Notes: generated from the letters alone by a model not told the origin. DNA of 64,000 nucleotides from Massilia oculi (GCF_003143515.1 NZ_CP029343.1:2852001-2916000), one strand, 5' to 3'. Positions 8,918-18,766 are shown, counted from the stretch's first letter. Numbers and translations are program-made.

Positions 8918-10281
8918 CAGGCGGCCTTCCGGCTGACGCGGCCGATGCCTTCGTAGGCCAGGCCGGCTGCGGCGACTTCCGCCGGATCATAGATGTTGCG
9001 GCCGTCGAAGATCGCCTTGCCGCGCAGGGTCTGGGCCAGGTGGCGGAAGTCCGGCGCGCGGAATTCCTTCCATTCGGTGACCAGCACCAGCACGTCGGCA
9101 TTGTCGACCGCGGCGGTGGCCGAGCTGCAGATGGTCAGCATTTCCTGGACCCGGCCGGCGCCGTGGTCGCGCTCCAGCACGCGCAGCGCTTCGCTGCTGG
9201 CCACCGGATCGTAGGCGCGCACCTGGCAGCCGGCGGCAAACAGTTCCTTCAGCAGGATCAGGCTCGGCGCCTCGCGCATGTCGTCGGTGTTCGGCTTGAA
9301 CGACAGGCCCCACAGCGCGACCGTCTTGCCGTTCAGGTGCTCCACGCCGCCGTAGAACCGGCACAGCTTCTTGAACAGGACGTTCTTCTGGTTGTCGTTG
9401 ACGCGCTCGGTCGCTTCCAGGATATGCAGGGTCTGCTGGTGGCCGGCGCCGGTCTTGACCAGGGCTTTCACGTCCTTCGGGAAGCAGGAGCCGCCGTAGC
9501 CCATGCCGGCGTACAGGAATTGCGAGCCGATGCGCGGGTCCAGGCCCATGCCGTGGCGCACCGACTCGATGTCGGCGCCCAGCACTTCGGCCAGGTTGGC
9601 CAGCTCGTTCATGAAGCTGATGCGGGTGGCCAGCATGGCGTTGGCCGCGTACTTGGTCAGCTCGGCGCTGCGCACGTCCATCTCGACCAGCTTTTCGTGG
9701 TTGCGGCTGAACGGCGCGTACAGCTGGCGCATCAGGCGGGTGGCATTGGCGTCGTCGCTGCCGACCACGATGCGGTCGGGACGCATGAAGTCCTCGATCG
9801 CCGCGCCTTCCTTCAGGAATTCGGGATTGCTGACCACCGAGAACGCGACGGTGCTGCCGCGCTTGTCGAGCTCACCCTGGATCGCGGCGCGCACCTTGTC
9901 GGCGGTGCCGACCGGCACGGTCGACTTGTCGACCACCACCACCGGTTTTTCGATACGCTGGCCGATCGAGCGGGCCGCGGCCAGGATATGGGTCAGGTCG
10001 GCGCTGCCGTCCTCGTCCGGCGGGGTGCCCACCGCCAGGAACACGCATTCCGCGTGTGCGACGGCCTCGTCATAGCTGGTCGAGAACAGCAGGCGGCCGG
10101 CGGCGGCATTGCGCTCGACCATGGTGTCCAGGCCGGGTTCGTGGATCGGGATGACGCCATTCTTGAGCATGGCGATTTTTTCGTCGTTGACGTCCAGGCA
10201 CAATACGGTGTTGCCGACGTCGGCGAAGCATGCGCCCGAAACCAGGCCCACGTAGCCGGTGCCAATGATAGTGATCTTCAT
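8917..10281 (-). CDS. ugd: UDP-glucose 6-dehydrogenase
   Basis: This enzyme oxidises UDP-glucose to UDP-glucuronate with two NAD+, supplying uronic acid for the EPS. The N-terminal dinucleotide motif GTGYVG is at residues 7-12, and the active-site Cys266 sits in GGSCFPKD. The C-terminal substrate domain includes [15 protein letters not shown] near 340. The 454-residue length is normal. The Met at 10,281 is the family start (MKITIIG); an earlier in-frame codon at 10,332 would add a basic extension not seen in homologues. It is the first gene of the reverse operon, transcribed away from the ligase gene at 10,607. GDP-mannose dehydrogenase is a related alternative, but the epimerase partner favours UDP-glucose. 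Confidence 0.9.
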   Translation of the reverse strand: MKITIIGTGYVGLVSGACFADVGNTVLCLDVNDEKIAMLKNGVIPIHEPGLDTMVERNAAAGRLLFSTSYDEAVAHAECVFLAVGTPPDEDGSADLTHILAAARSIGQRIEKPVVVVDKSTVPVGTADKVRAAIQGELDKRGSTVAFSVVSNPEFLKEGAAIEDFMRPDRIVVGSDDANATRLMRQLYAPFSRNHEKLVEMDVRSAELTKYAANAMLATRISFMNELANLAEVLGADIESVRHGMGLDPRIGSQFLYAGMGYGGSCFPKDVKALVKTGAGHQQTLHILEATERVNDNQKNVLFKKLCRFYGGVEHLNGKTVALWGLSFKPNTDDMREAPSLILLKELFAAGCQVRAYDPVASSEALRVLERDHGAGRVQEMLTICSSATAAVDNADVLVLVTEWKEFRAPDFRHLAQTLRGKAIFDGRNIYDPAEVAAAGLAYEGIGRVSRKAA

Positions 10282-10606
10282 GATTTGTCTGGAAGGTGGA
10301 TTAACTGAACGAAAGAACCGGTGAAAGCGCACGCCGTGCGCGCCGTTTTTTCTTGTGCCGGGTGTTGCTTCAGCGAGTAACGATAAGGCGTAACAGTGCT
10401 GATTGGAACTTGAATTATAGTATCATGCTTGTCAAAAATTTATGCGTCTGGCGTCAATCGTGCTGCCCTCCGGAAAAATTTTTCGCATAATGGCGGCATT
10501 GCTTTTTAACAAATACCGATCCGGCGCCAGCGCTTCCCGGCGCGCTTTGGAACCCTGCCCATCCCTATGACACCATCCATTCCAAGCATTCCGAGGCAGC
10601 CCGGCC
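10282..10606. promoter_or_regulatory. divergent intergenic region between ugd and the O-ligase gene
   Basis: These 325 AT-richer bases must hold the promoters for both flanking transcripts. A sigma-54-like element is seen at 10,449-10,464 on the plus strand (separate entry). No clear coding frame or strong sigma-70 promoter was found for ugd. Confidence 0.6.
10449..10464 (+). promoter_or_regulatory. candidate sigma-54 promoter upstream of the O-ligase gene
   Basis: TGGCGT-N5-GTGCT has GG and GC exactly 10 bases apart, as sigma-54 promoters require. The match to TGGCAC-N5-TTGCW is only partial. The predicted transcript would have a leader of about 130 bases. The sigma-54-dependent regulator PrsR encoded at 30,717 makes it worth listing. 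Confidence 0.35.
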
Positions 10607-11932
10607 ATGCGTGACATCATCCTGTTGTTTGCCTTCGTGGCGATCATTCCCTATATCTTCAAGCGCCCGGTGGTCGGCGCCATGGCCTACGCCGTGGTCA
10701 GCCTGATGAATCCCCACCGCCTGAGCTACGGCTTCACGCAGAACTTCGCGTTCGCGATGTACCTGTCGATCATTACCCTGGTGGCGGTCATGGTCTCGCG
10801 CGAGCCGAAGAAGATCCCGATGTCGCCGCTGGTGGTGATGCTCGTGATTTTCTTCGGCTGGATGACGGTCACCACCATCTTCGCCCAAGTGCCTGCCGCG
10901 GCCTGGCAGGACTGGGACCGGTTCAGCAAGATCATCCTGATGATCTTCCTCACCATCATGACGGTGCGCACCCGCAAGGATGCCCAGATGCTGGCCATCG
11001 TGGTGGCGCTGTCGATCGGCTTCTGGGGTGTCAAGAGCGGCATCTTCGTCATCTTCAGCGGCGGCGGCGAAGGCATGCTCGGACCGCGCGCGAGTTTCAT
11101 CAGCGACAACAACACGCTGGCGCTGGCGCTGGTGACGATCACGCCGCTGCTGGTCTATCTTGTGACCCAGGTCCATGGAAAATGGCTCAAGCGCGCAGTG
11201 CTGGCCATGGCCGCCCTCACCGCGCTGGGTGCGATCGGCTCGTACTCGCGCGGCGCCTTCCTTGCCGTCTTCATGATGGGCTTTTTCCTGTGGCTCAAGT
11301 CGCACCATAAGCTCAAGACCGGCATCGCCTTCCTGCTCCTGGTGCCCATCGTCCTGCTGGCCATGCCCGAGGAATGGATAGGAAGGATGCACACCATCCA
11401 GACGTACGACGAGGACGCCTCCGCGACCGGGCGCATCAACTCCTGGCTGTTCGCGATCAATATCGCCAACGAGTTCGTGCTGGGCGGCGGGCCGAACGTG
11501 TTCGCGCCCCATATGTTCATGCTGTATGCGCCGGAGCCGGAGCGCTATTACGATGCCCACAGCATCTATTTCCAGGTGCTGGGTGAGCAGGGCTACATCG
11601 GCCTGGCGATTTTCCTGACCATGTTCCTGGTGGCCTGGCGCCTCGGCTCGCGGGTGATCCGCTTCTGCCGCGACAAGCCGGACCTGGCCTGGGCCCTGAT
11701 GCTGGCGCGCATGTGCCACGTCAGCATCATCGGCTACATGACCGCCGGCGCCTTCCTGACCCTGGCCTATTACGACCTGATCTACTACGTGTTCGCGATC
11801 CTGATCGTCCTCGACAAGGTGCTGATCCGCATGCCGGTCCAGGAAGATATCCCGCCGATGCGCATCCCGTTCATGCAGGACCGCATCAACCGCTGGCTGG
11901 GCAAGGCGCCCGACGCCAGGGCGCAGAGCTAG
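10607..11932 (+). CDS. O-glycosylation ligase/Wzy-like protein, exosortase A-associated
   Basis: This is a polytopic membrane protein of 441 residues with about ten hydrophobic segments and the O-antigen ligase (Wzy/WaaL) domain. It matches the exosortase A-linked TIGR03097 type. Such proteins join lipid-linked sugar units to each other or to an acceptor on the periplasmic side. A long polar loop around residues 260-310 (IGRMHTIQTYDEDASATGR...) is typical of the family and contains conserved Arg and His. Transcription is divergent from ugd. The stop codon shares the palindrome CTAG with the stop of the convergent decarboxylase gene. Whether it acts as polymerase or ligase cannot be decided from sequence. 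Confidence 0.85.
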   Translation: MRDIILLFAFVAIIPYIFKRPVVGAMAYAVVSLMNPHRLSYGFTQNFAFAMYLSIITLVAVMVSREPKKIPMSPLVVMLVIFFGWMTVTTIFAQVPAAAWQDWDRFSKIILMIFLTIMTVRTRKDAQMLAIVVALSIGFWGVKSGIFVIFSGGGEGMLGPRASFISDNNTLALALVTITPLLVYLVTQVHGKWLKRAVLAMAALTALGAIGSYSRGAFLAVFMMGFFLWLKSHHKLKTGIAFLLLVPIVLLAMPEEWIGRMHTIQTYDEDASATGRINSWLFAINIANEFVLGGGPNVFAPHMFMLYAPEPERYYDAHSIYFQVLGEQGYIGLAIFLTMFLVAWRLGSRVIRFCRDKPDLAWALMLARMCHVSIIGYMTAGAFLTLAYYDLIYYVFAILIVLDKVLIRMPVQEDIPPMRIPFMQDRINRWLGKAPDARAQS

Positions 11933-13176
11933 ACCAGCACTTCCAGCGCCGGCGGATGGCCGAGGAACATGGCCGGGCTGGCGCTGGCGCCGTAGGCGCC
12001 GGACTGGAACACCACCACCAGATCGCCGACGCGGGCATGGGCCAGCGGCATGCGGTCGGCCAGGATGTCGAGCGGGGTGCACAAGGGGCCGGTGGCCGAG
12101 GCCGGGCCGCTGTCCGGCGCGTCGCCCCCGGCATTCATGCGGTTGCCGACCGCCACCGGATAATTCTTGCGGATCACCTGGCCCAGGTTGCCCGAGGCCG
12201 CCAGGTGGTGGTGCATGCCGCCGTCCAGCACCAGGAATACCTCGCCGCGCGAGACCTTGCGGTCGATCACGCGCGCCACATACACGCCGGCTTCGCCGAC
12301 CAAATAGCGTCCCAGTTCCAGCGCCAGCCGCGCCTGCGGCAGCGCCGCGGCCAGGCGCGGCAGCCAGGCCGCCAGGTGCTCGCCCATCGGCGCCGGATCG
12401 ATACGCGCTTCGCCCGGGAAGTACGGGATGCCGAGGCCTCCGCCGATGTTCAGCTGGCGCACCGCCAGCGGGCTGCCCTCCGCCAGGCGCATGGCCAGCT
12501 CGATGCTGCGCGATTGCGCCTCGACGATGGCGTCCAGGCGCAGGCTCTGCGAACCGCTGAAGATGTGGAAACCCTGGAAATCCAGGCCCAGGCTGGCCAC
12601 CTGTTTCAGCAGCGCCGGCGCCAGTTCCTCGTCGATGCCGAAGGGCTTGGCGCCGCCGCCCATCTTCATGCCCGACGACTTGAGCTCGAAGGCCGGATTG
12701 ATGCGCAGCGCCACGCGCGGCGTGATGCCGAGCTCCGCGCCGATGCGCGCGGCACTGGCCAGCTCGTGTTCGGACTCGATGTTCAGGCACACCCCTGACG
12801 CGATCGCCTGGCGCAGTTCCGCTGGCGTCTTCGCCGGGCCGGCGAAGCTGATGTGGGCCGGATCCTTGCCGGTGTCGAGCGCGGTTTTCAGTTCGCCGCC
12901 GGAGGCGACGTCGAGGCCGTCGACCAGGCCCGCCATGTGCTGCACCAGGGCCGGCATCGGATTGGCCTTGATCGAATAATGCAGCGCCACCTGCGGCGGC
13001 AGGATCGCGCGCAGGCCCGCCACCTGCGCGCTGCAGACGGCGCGGTCGACCGCGAAGAACGGCGTGCGGCCGACGCGCTCGGCCAGCCGGGTGAGCGGGA
13101 TGGCGCCGACTTGCAGGACGTCGTCGACCACGGGGAAATGAATCTGGGGAGCGTGCTGGGGCTTGGTGCCGGTCAT
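11929..13176 (-). CDS. PLP-dependent decarboxylase, exosortase A system-associated
   Basis: This is a fold-type III PLP enzyme related to diaminopimelate and ornithine decarboxylases (TIGR03099-like). It is expected to decarboxylate an amino acid or an amino-acid derivative. The PLP lysine is Lys70 in HYSIKANP, followed by the FAGPAKT and GGGLGIPYF phosphate-binding blocks. The C-terminal domain carries the GACYGAS-like motif as SGAYGAS near residue 400, where the usual Cys is replaced by Ala. It lies 39 bases downstream of the acyl ligase gene on the same strand, so the two form an operon. The partner and the family context suggest it acts on, or supplies, the substrate that the ligase activates. 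Product unknown. Confidence 0.87.
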   Translation of the reverse strand: MTGTKPQHAPQIHFPVVDDVLQVGAIPLTRLAERVGRTPFFAVDRAVCSAQVAGLRAILPPQVALHYSIKANPMPALVQHMAGLVDGLDVASGGELKTALDTGKDPAHISFAGPAKTPAELRQAIASGVCLNIESEHELASAARIGAELGITPRVALRINPAFELKSSGMKMGGGAKPFGIDEELAPALLKQVASLGLDFQGFHIFSGSQSLRLDAIVEAQSRSIELAMRLAEGSPLAVRQLNIGGGLGIPYFPGEARIDPAPMGEHLAAWLPRLAAALPQARLALELGRYLVGEAGVYVARVIDRKVSRGEVFLVLDGGMHHHLAASGNLGQVIRKNYPVAVGNRMNAGGDAPDSGPASATGPLCTPLDILADRMPLAHARVGDLVVVFQSGAYGASASPAMFLGHPPALEVLV

Positions 13177-13215
13177 GGGAATATACTGGAACAGGTGCGG
13201 TGGGTCCGGACGTTG

Positions 13216-14781
13216 TTACTCTCCGGGCTGGAAGGTCGTGCGCAGCAGATTGCGGTCGATCTTGCCGTTCGGGTTGCGCGGCAGCGCCTCGCCGCGCACG
13301 ACGATGTGGGCCGGGATCATGTAGGCCGGCAGCCGGCGCCGGCATTCGGCCAGCAGCGCGGCGCGGTCGACCGCACCGAGGTCGGCCACCGCCACCGCCA
13401 CGATGGCCTGGCCCAGCGTCTCGTCGGCGATGCCGAACACCGCCACCTCGTTCACCAGGCCGCTGGCATGCAGCACGCTCTCGACTTCGGTCGGGCTGAT
13501 GCGGTAGCCGGACACCTTGATCATCTCGTCGCTGCGGCCGATGAAGTACAGGTAGCCGTCGGCGTCGCGCCGCACGGTGTCGCCCGACCACACGGCCAGC
13601 TCGGGCAACGGCAGCGCCGGATCCTGGCCGGGAGCCGGGCGGAAGCGCTGGGCGGTGCGCGCCGGGTCGTTCCAGTAGCCCAGCGCCACCAGGGCGCCAC
13701 GGTGCACCAGTTCGCCCGGCTCGTCGGCCTCGCACAGGCTGCCGTCGGGACGCACCACCAGCACCTCGGCGTTGGGGATCGCGCGGCCGATCGAATCGGG
13801 GCGGCGCGCCAGTTCGGCCGGCGGCAGATACGTCGAACGGAAGGCTTCCGTAAGGCCGTACATCAGGTAGATCTCGGCGCGCGGCAGCGCGGCCCGCAGC
13901 GCCTCGACCGTCACCACCGGCATGGCGCCGCCGGAGTTGGTGATGAAGCGCAGCGTGCAATCGGCCGGCCACTCCAGGCGCGACAGGGCGATCCACAGCG
14001 GCGGCACCGCGGCCAGGCCGGTGATGCGCTCGGCGCGCACGGCGGCCACGATGTCCTTCGGGAACAGGTAGTTCATCAGCACCACGCAGGCCCCGCGCAG
14101 GAAGGCGGTGGTCAGCTGGCTCAGGCCATAGTCGAAGCTCAGCGGCAGCACCGCCAGCAGGCGGTCGTCGGCCCGTACGCCCAGGTAGCCGGCCACGCTG
14201 GCGGCGCCGGCCACCATGTTCCGGTGCGACAGCACCACGCCCTTGGGGGCGCCGGTGCTGCCCGAGGTGTACAGGATGGCCGCCATGTCGGTGTCGATGC
14301 GGCGGTGCGGCGTGAACGATGCCGCAGTCGCGGGCTGCGGCCAGTGCAGCAGCGCCAGGCCCTGGGCGAGCGGCGCCGGCCGGGCGCCGTCGGTCAGCAG
14401 CAGCGCGCGCAGGTCGGGGCAGCCGGCCAGGCTGGCGGCCAGCTGGGCCTGGCGCTCGGGCGTCGTCACCAGCAGGCGCACATTGCAGTCGGCCAGGATA
14501 TAGGCCACCTGCTCGGGTTTCAGCAAGGGATTGACCGGCACGAACACGCAGCCGGCGGCGGCCGCGCCGAACATGGCCACCACGTTCTCGATGCGCTTTT
14601 CCATGTACACCGCGACCCGCTCGCCCGGCTGCATGCCCTGGGCCAGGAACAGGGCCGCCGCCGCGCTTACCTGGTCGGCCAGTTCGCGGTAGGTGCAGCG
14701 CGCCGCGCCGTAGGCCAGGGCCGCGGCGTCGGGAGTGCGCGCCGCGCTGTCGAAGATGCTGTCGTGGATCAGGTGGTTCAT
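13216..14781 (-). CDS. AMP-forming acyl-CoA ligase, exosortase A system-associated
   Basis: This is an adenylate-forming enzyme of 521 residues (TIGR03098-like) that would activate a carboxylic acid as an acyl-AMP and load it on CoA or an acyl carrier protein. The P-loop YTSGSTGAPKG lies near residue 170, the YGLTE adenine-binding motif near 305, and the C-terminal catalytic Lys is in NPNGKIDR near 510. Met at 14,781 is chosen because the extra residues from 14,835 are not family-like. In exosortase A loci this gene travels with the PLP decarboxylase, an acyl carrier protein and two hydrolases; here those last three lie about 12 kb away at 27,253-29,277. Substrate unknown. Confidence 0.88.
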   Translation of the reverse strand: MNHLIHDSIFDSAARTPDAAALAYGAARCTYRELADQVSAAAALFLAQGMQPGERVAVYMEKRIENVVAMFGAAAAGCVFVPVNPLLKPEQVAYILADCNVRLLVTTPERQAQLAASLAGCPDLRALLLTDGARPAPLAQGLALLHWPQPATAASFTPHRRIDTDMAAILYTSGSTGAPKGVVLSHRNMVAGAASVAGYLGVRADDRLLAVLPLSFDYGLSQLTTAFLRGACVVLMNYLFPKDIVAAVRAERITGLAAVPPLWIALSRLEWPADCTLRFITNSGGAMPVVTVEALRAALPRAEIYLMYGLTEAFRSTYLPPAELARRPDSIGRAIPNAEVLVVRPDGSLCEADEPGELVHRGALVALGYWNDPARTAQRFRPAPGQDPALPLPELAVWSGDTVRRDADGYLYFIGRSDEMIKVSGYRISPTEVESVLHASGLVNEVAVFGIADETLGQAIVAVAVADLGAVDRAALLAECRRRLPAYMIPAHIVVRGEALPRNPNGKIDRNLLRTTFQPGE

Positions 14782-14993
14782 TGCATAGTGGGTCCGGTGG
14801 CCGCATCGCGCGAAATGGCGCGGCGCATCCGCCACGCAGCTGCCATCTTACCAGTTCGGGCCATGCAACAAGGGAATGCATGCCTTTTCGACATCACTTC
14901 ACGAGCGCGCGCACGGCGGCGGGTGCGCGGAAACGGCAGGTCAGCATGTTATATTTAAATCATGCCTAGAATAAACACATCCGTAGCGCCAGC

Positions 14994-16217
14994 ATGACCC
15001 CTACCCGCGATCGCCGAGCCATTCCCTCCGTTCCGGTGCTTTCGTCCGACACGTTCACTGGCCGGGGCCACACCCTGCCGGCACTGGACGACGCGCCCGC
15101 GGTGCAGCCGGTCACGAGCGGCCGGATCGCGATCGGCATGGCGCTGCGCGCGCTCGGCGTCGGCCCGGGCGACCGGGTGCTGGTGCCGGCCTACCACAGC
15201 CCCTCGATGATTCCGCCCGTGCACTGGCGCGGGGCCGAGGCGGTGTTCTATCGTGTCCATCCCGACACCACGGCCGACCTCGACGACGTGGCGAGTAAAC
15301 TGGGGCCCGGCGTGAAGGCCGTCATGGCCACCCATTTCTTCGGCTTCCCGCAAGACCTGCGCGCCCTGCGCGCGCTGTGCGACGCTCACGGCGCCGCCCT
15401 GATCGAGGATTGCGCCCACTGCTACTTCGGCGAGCGCGATGGCGTCGCGGTCGGCGCCAGCGGCGACTATGCAATCGGCAGCAGCATGAAATTCTTCCCC
15501 GTCTTCGAAGGCGGCTGCCTGGTCTCGCATCGGCACGCGCTTCCGTCGGACCTGCACGGCGGCGGCCGTGGCTTCGAAGCCAAAGCCGCGCTCGGCGCGC
15601 TCGAGGCCAGCTTCGGCCACGGTCGCCTGCCCTTGCTGCAAGCCGCGCTGGCCCTGCCGCTGCGCCTGAAGACCATGCTGTGGAATCGGGTCAAGGCGCG
15701 CAGGGAGGCGCACAGCAAGACAAGCGCCGGCCCGGCCCCGGCGCTGGCCCCGTCCTCGTCGGACAGCAGCTTCGATTTCGATCCGCGCTGGGTCGACCGC
15801 CGCTCGTCATGGTTCTCGCGCAGCGTCCTGCGGCGCGCCGGGCGCGCGCGCCTGGTCGACGCACGGCGCCGCAACTACCTGGAACTGATGCGCGCGCTGG
15901 CCGGCGCGCCTGGCTGGCAGCCGCTGTTCGCGGCGCTGCCCGCCGGCGCCTGCCCCTGGGTGTTCCCGCTGCTGGCCGAGCATCCGGAAGCGCTGTTCGA
16001 ACGCCTGCGCGCCGCCGGCGTGCCGATGGTGCGCTTCGGCGCCAGCCTGTGGCCCGGGGTCGACGCCGGCGTGTGCGCCAACAGCGTGGCGCTCGGCCGG
16101 CGCCTGTTCGGCCTGCCCGTGCACCAGGAATTGCGCGATGACGAACGCGCCTGGCTGGCCGCCACCGTGCGCCGCGCGCTGGAAGGCGCGGGGGAAGCGG
16201 CGGGAGCGGCGGCATGA
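14994..16217 (+). CDS. DegT/DnrJ/EryC1-type PLP aminotransferase-like protein
   Basis: This 407-residue fold-type I PLP protein resembles sugar aminotransferases that make amino sugars for surface glycans. The N-terminal TSGRIAI block, the IEDCAH aspartate motif near residue 138 and the candidate PLP lysine Lys166 in GSSMKFFPVFEGG are visible. The active-site segment departs from the usual S-x-x-P-x-K pattern, so an altered reaction is possible. The ATG at 14,994 has no strong ribosome-binding site; a TATATT box lies about 40 bases upstream. The stop overlaps the start of the next gene (ATGA), so the pair is coupled. It probably makes or modifies an EPS amino sugar. Confidence 0.75.
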   Translation: MTPTRDRRAIPSVPVLSSDTFTGRGHTLPALDDAPAVQPVTSGRIAIGMALRALGVGPGDRVLVPAYHSPSMIPPVHWRGAEAVFYRVHPDTTADLDDVASKLGPGVKAVMATHFFGFPQDLRALRALCDAHGAALIEDCAHCYFGERDGVAVGASGDYAIGSSMKFFPVFEGGCLVSHRHALPSDLHGGGRGFEAKAALGALEASFGHGRLPLLQAALALPLRLKTMLWNRVKARREAHSKTSAGPAPALAPSSSDSSFDFDPRWVDRRSSWFSRSVLRRAGRARLVDARRRNYLELMRALAGAPGWQPLFAALPAGACPWVFPLLAEHPEALFERLRAAGVPMVRFGASLWPGVDAGVCANSVALGRRLFGLPVHQELRDDERAWLAATVRRALEGAGEAAGAAA

Positions 16218-17239
16218 ACTGGCGCGTGGTCCCGGCCGCCGACCTGCTCGCCCGGCCCGAGCACCTGGAGCGCTGGCGCCGCCTGCACCGGGACAGCGCC
16301 GGCTCGCCGCTGCTGGCGCCCGAGTTCGCGGTCGCCGCGCTGTCCGTGTTCGGCAGCGGCCGCGAGCGGCTGGCCTGGCATGAGCGCGATGGCGAGACCG
16401 ACATCATGACGATCCTGGCGCCGTCGCGCGGCGGCGCCTGGAACACCTTCCAGCCTTCGCAGGCGCCGGTCGGCCTGTGGCTGCAGCGCGACGCGCAGGC
16501 GCCCGCGGTGCTGCCCGAGCTGCTGCGCCAGCTTCCCGGCGCCGCCCTGATGCTCGGCGTCACCCAATGCGACCCGATGCTGATGCCCCGTCCCGCCGAT
16601 GCGGCCGACGGCGGCCTGCGCACCCTGGACTATATCGAGACCGCCCGCGTCACCCTGCCGGCCAGCTTCGACGACTACTGGAACACGCGCGGCAAGAACC
16701 TGCGCGGCAACCTGCGCAAGCAGCGCAAGCGCCTGCAGGACGACGGCGTGCCGACCCGGCTCCAGGCCAGCCGCGCGGCGCACGAGATGGCGGCCGCGGT
16801 CGAGGACTACGGGCGCCTGGAAAGCGCCGGCTGGAAGGCGAAGGACGGCACCGCCGTCGCCGCCGGCAACGAGCAGGGCCGCTTCTACCGCGCCATGCTG
16901 GAAGCCTTCGCCGCCATGGACGCGGCCTGCGTCTACCGCTACTTCATCGGCGAGCGGCTGGCGGCGATGGACTTGTGCGTCGAGGGGGGCGACTGCATCG
17001 TCGTGCTCAAGACGGCGTACGACGAGAGCATCGGCAACGGCCTGTCGCCGGCGCTCCTGATGCGCGAGGAAGCCACGCGCGACATCATCGCGTCGCGCCG
17101 CTTCGAGCGCATCGAATTCTATGGCCGGGTGATGGAGTGGCACCTGCGCTGGACCGACGAGGTGCGCACCATGTACCACCTGAACGCCTATCGCTGGCCC
17201 TGGCTGGGCCGGCTGCACGCGCGCGCCGCCGGGCGCTGA
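16214..17239 (+). CDS. GNAT/FemAB-like acyltransferase of the EPS cassette
   Basis: This 341-residue protein has a C-terminal BioF2-like acetyltransferase domain (Acetyltransf_6 type). It shows the FDDYWNTRGKNLRGNLRKQ stretch near 155 and the KTAYDESIGNGLSPALLM acyl-CoA-binding region near 265. It is distantly related in fold to the FemAB protein at the start of the window. Being coupled to a DegT-type aminotransferase gene, it would plausibly acylate the amino group of the sugar that enzyme makes. It ends 12 bases from the convergent deacetylase gene, with a hairpin across both stops. Confidence 0.75.
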   Translation: MNWRVVPAADLLARPEHLERWRRLHRDSAGSPLLAPEFAVAALSVFGSGRERLAWHERDGETDIMTILAPSRGGAWNTFQPSQAPVGLWLQRDAQAPAVLPELLRQLPGAALMLGVTQCDPMLMPRPADAADGGLRTLDYIETARVTLPASFDDYWNTRGKNLRGNLRKQRKRLQDDGVPTRLQASRAAHEMAAAVEDYGRLESAGWKAKDGTAVAAGNEQGRFYRAMLEAFAAMDAACVYRYFIGERLAAMDLCVEGGDCIVVLKTAYDESIGNGLSPALLMREEATRDIIASRRFERIEFYGRVMEWHLRWTDEVRTMYHLNAYRWPWLGRLHARAAGR

Positions 17240-17258
17240 CCCGGCCCGGCGTCAGCGC
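17233..17258. repeat. inverted repeat spanning two convergent stop codons
   Basis: GCGCTGAC and GTCAGCGC form a perfect 8-bp stem around a 10-base loop. The arms contain the stop codons of the acyltransferase gene and of the convergent deacetylase gene. There is no T run, so it is not a classical terminator. Confidence 0.6.
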
Positions 17259-18295
17259 ACCGTTTCGAGCGTGCGCGTCACGCTCACGGCTTGCGGCGCC
17301 AGCGCTGCGCCAACCTGCGACAAGGCCATGAACTGGCCTCCGATCTCGTCGCGGAACCAGGCGCAATAATCGTGGATCGAAGAGATCAGGCGTTCGCGGT
17401 CGGCCGCGTCGCGCACATAAGGCGTGTGCCCCGGCACCAGCGAAGGGCTGTGGTAAGTGAGCGAAAACACTTCGCAGCCGCCGGCGCGCAGCGCGCGCGT
17501 CAGGCGCCGCATCTCGTCGCCGCTGGCGACTTCGGGACTCAGACGGATGCGCTCGAGCGCCCGGGTGCGCGCCAGCACGCCGCCCATGCGCAGCGCGCGT
17601 CCCGCCGGGCTGCGCGCCAGGTCGAACAGGCGCGATCCCATGCCGCGCAGCCAGCCCGCGTAGCCGGTGGTCACCGGCAGCTCGAGCAGGCGTCGTCCGC
17701 CGGCCTCAAACCAGTAGGGATGCTCGTCGAAGGCGCGAAAATCCGGGGCGCCGTCTTCCTCGAAACGGGTGTAGGGCACCACGCTGGCGTCGATCTCGTA
17801 GCCCAGCGCTGCCGCCGCCTCGGCGCTATGCGGCCCCAGGCCGTAGCGGCCGGCCTTGAAGGCGGTCGGGGCGCGGCCGAAGGCGTCGCCGATGGCGTTG
17901 GTGAGCATGCGCAGCTTGGCCAGTTCGAGCTCGCGCGGCAGATTGCCGGCGTAGGAATTGAAGCGCGTGACCTGTTCTTCATATGGCGGCGAGACCCATG
18001 GGTGCAGCTGGGTGCCGATGTCGCAGCGTCCTTCCTGCATCAGGCGGCGCAGGGTGGCGACGGCCTGCGGGGCGGTGGCCACCGGCCAGTCGACCATATA
18101 TGCCGGCACGATCCCGAAACGGTCGAACACGCGCTCGTGCATCAGGGGCTGGGCCGCGACCGAGGCGGTATCGACGTTGGCGCGGTCGAATGGCCGGTCC
18201 CAGGCGAATTCTTCCTCGGTATCGACGATCACGATCAGGACCGGCGGTCGCCCGGCCGCCAGCCTGGCCGCTACATGGTTGGTTGTGCTTAGCAT
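17252..18295 (-). CDS. polysaccharide deacetylase family protein
   Basis: This NodB-fold protein is related to WalW-type deacetylases and is likely to remove N- or O-acetyl groups from a surface glycan. The IVIVDTEEEF strand carries the catalytic/metal Asp25. A GTQLHPW segment near residue 98 supplies a metal His, and a TYHSPS motif near 290 supplies the second catalytic His region. No signal peptide is seen, so it may act in the cytoplasm or on a membrane-linked intermediate. The start at 18,295 is preferred because a GGAAATG sequence lies at suitable distance. A longer form from 18,406 would add 37 residues unlike the family. Confidence 0.8.
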   Translation of the reverse strand: MLSTTNHVAARLAAGRPPVLIVIVDTEEEFAWDRPFDRANVDTASVAAQPLMHERVFDRFGIVPAYMVDWPVATAPQAVATLRRLMQEGRCDIGTQLHPWVSPPYEEQVTRFNSYAGNLPRELELAKLRMLTNAIGDAFGRAPTAFKAGRYGLGPHSAEAAAALGYEIDASVVPYTRFEEDGAPDFRAFDEHPYWFEAGGRRLLELPVTTGYAGWLRGMGSRLFDLARSPAGRALRMGGVLARTRALERIRLSPEVASGDEMRRLTRALRAGGCEVFSLTYHSPSLVPGHTPYVRDAADRERLISSIHDYCAWFRDEIGGQFMALSQVGAALAPQAVSVTRTLETVR

Positions 18296-18766
18296 TGCAT
18301 CATTTCCGCGAAGCCCGAGTGCGCCACATGGGCGCAGCACAACGGCCGGCACTGTGTCCTTGAATAACAGGGACTGGCCATGTCGCCAGTCCATTGATGT
18401 TGTCATCCTATCACAGCCAGGAATGATTCGATGTCAACTTCGCAATTGTGCAAACAACCTGCACTTCCTAAATTCGATAAATATGAAACCAAGTATAGAA
18501 GAAAAGTGATGCTGGAAGGCACAAAAACGAAATTCGCAGACCAGTAAATGTATTAAAACCAAGAGACTTGTTGCTTTTTCACGGTTTTTATCAAAAATAC
18601 GCTTGACTTTGTTCGCGTCAATACTTTCAAAAGCGCTATTTTCGTTGTTTTTGCGCAGAAAATCGGCAAAATCTGTTCAGAATTGGCCCACGGAAATTTT
18701 TAACGGGGTAAAGTTCAGTTCCACACGGAAATTAAATTTCTTTTGCGAACTTTTCTTTTTACCCAA
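18296..18766. other. AT-rich intergenic region
   Basis: These 471 bases are clearly poorer in GC than the flanking genes. They must carry the promoters for the deacetylase gene (minus) and the lipoprotein gene (plus). A TTGACT box at 18,603 lacks a well-spaced -10 partner. No GG-N10-GC sigma-54 element, reliable small ORF or repeat was found. Confidence 0.55.

Noticed and set aside
10565..14881. 1438-residue open frame on the minus strand
   Set aside because: It is a GC-rich shadow of the ligase, decarboxylase and O-ligase genes in another frame.
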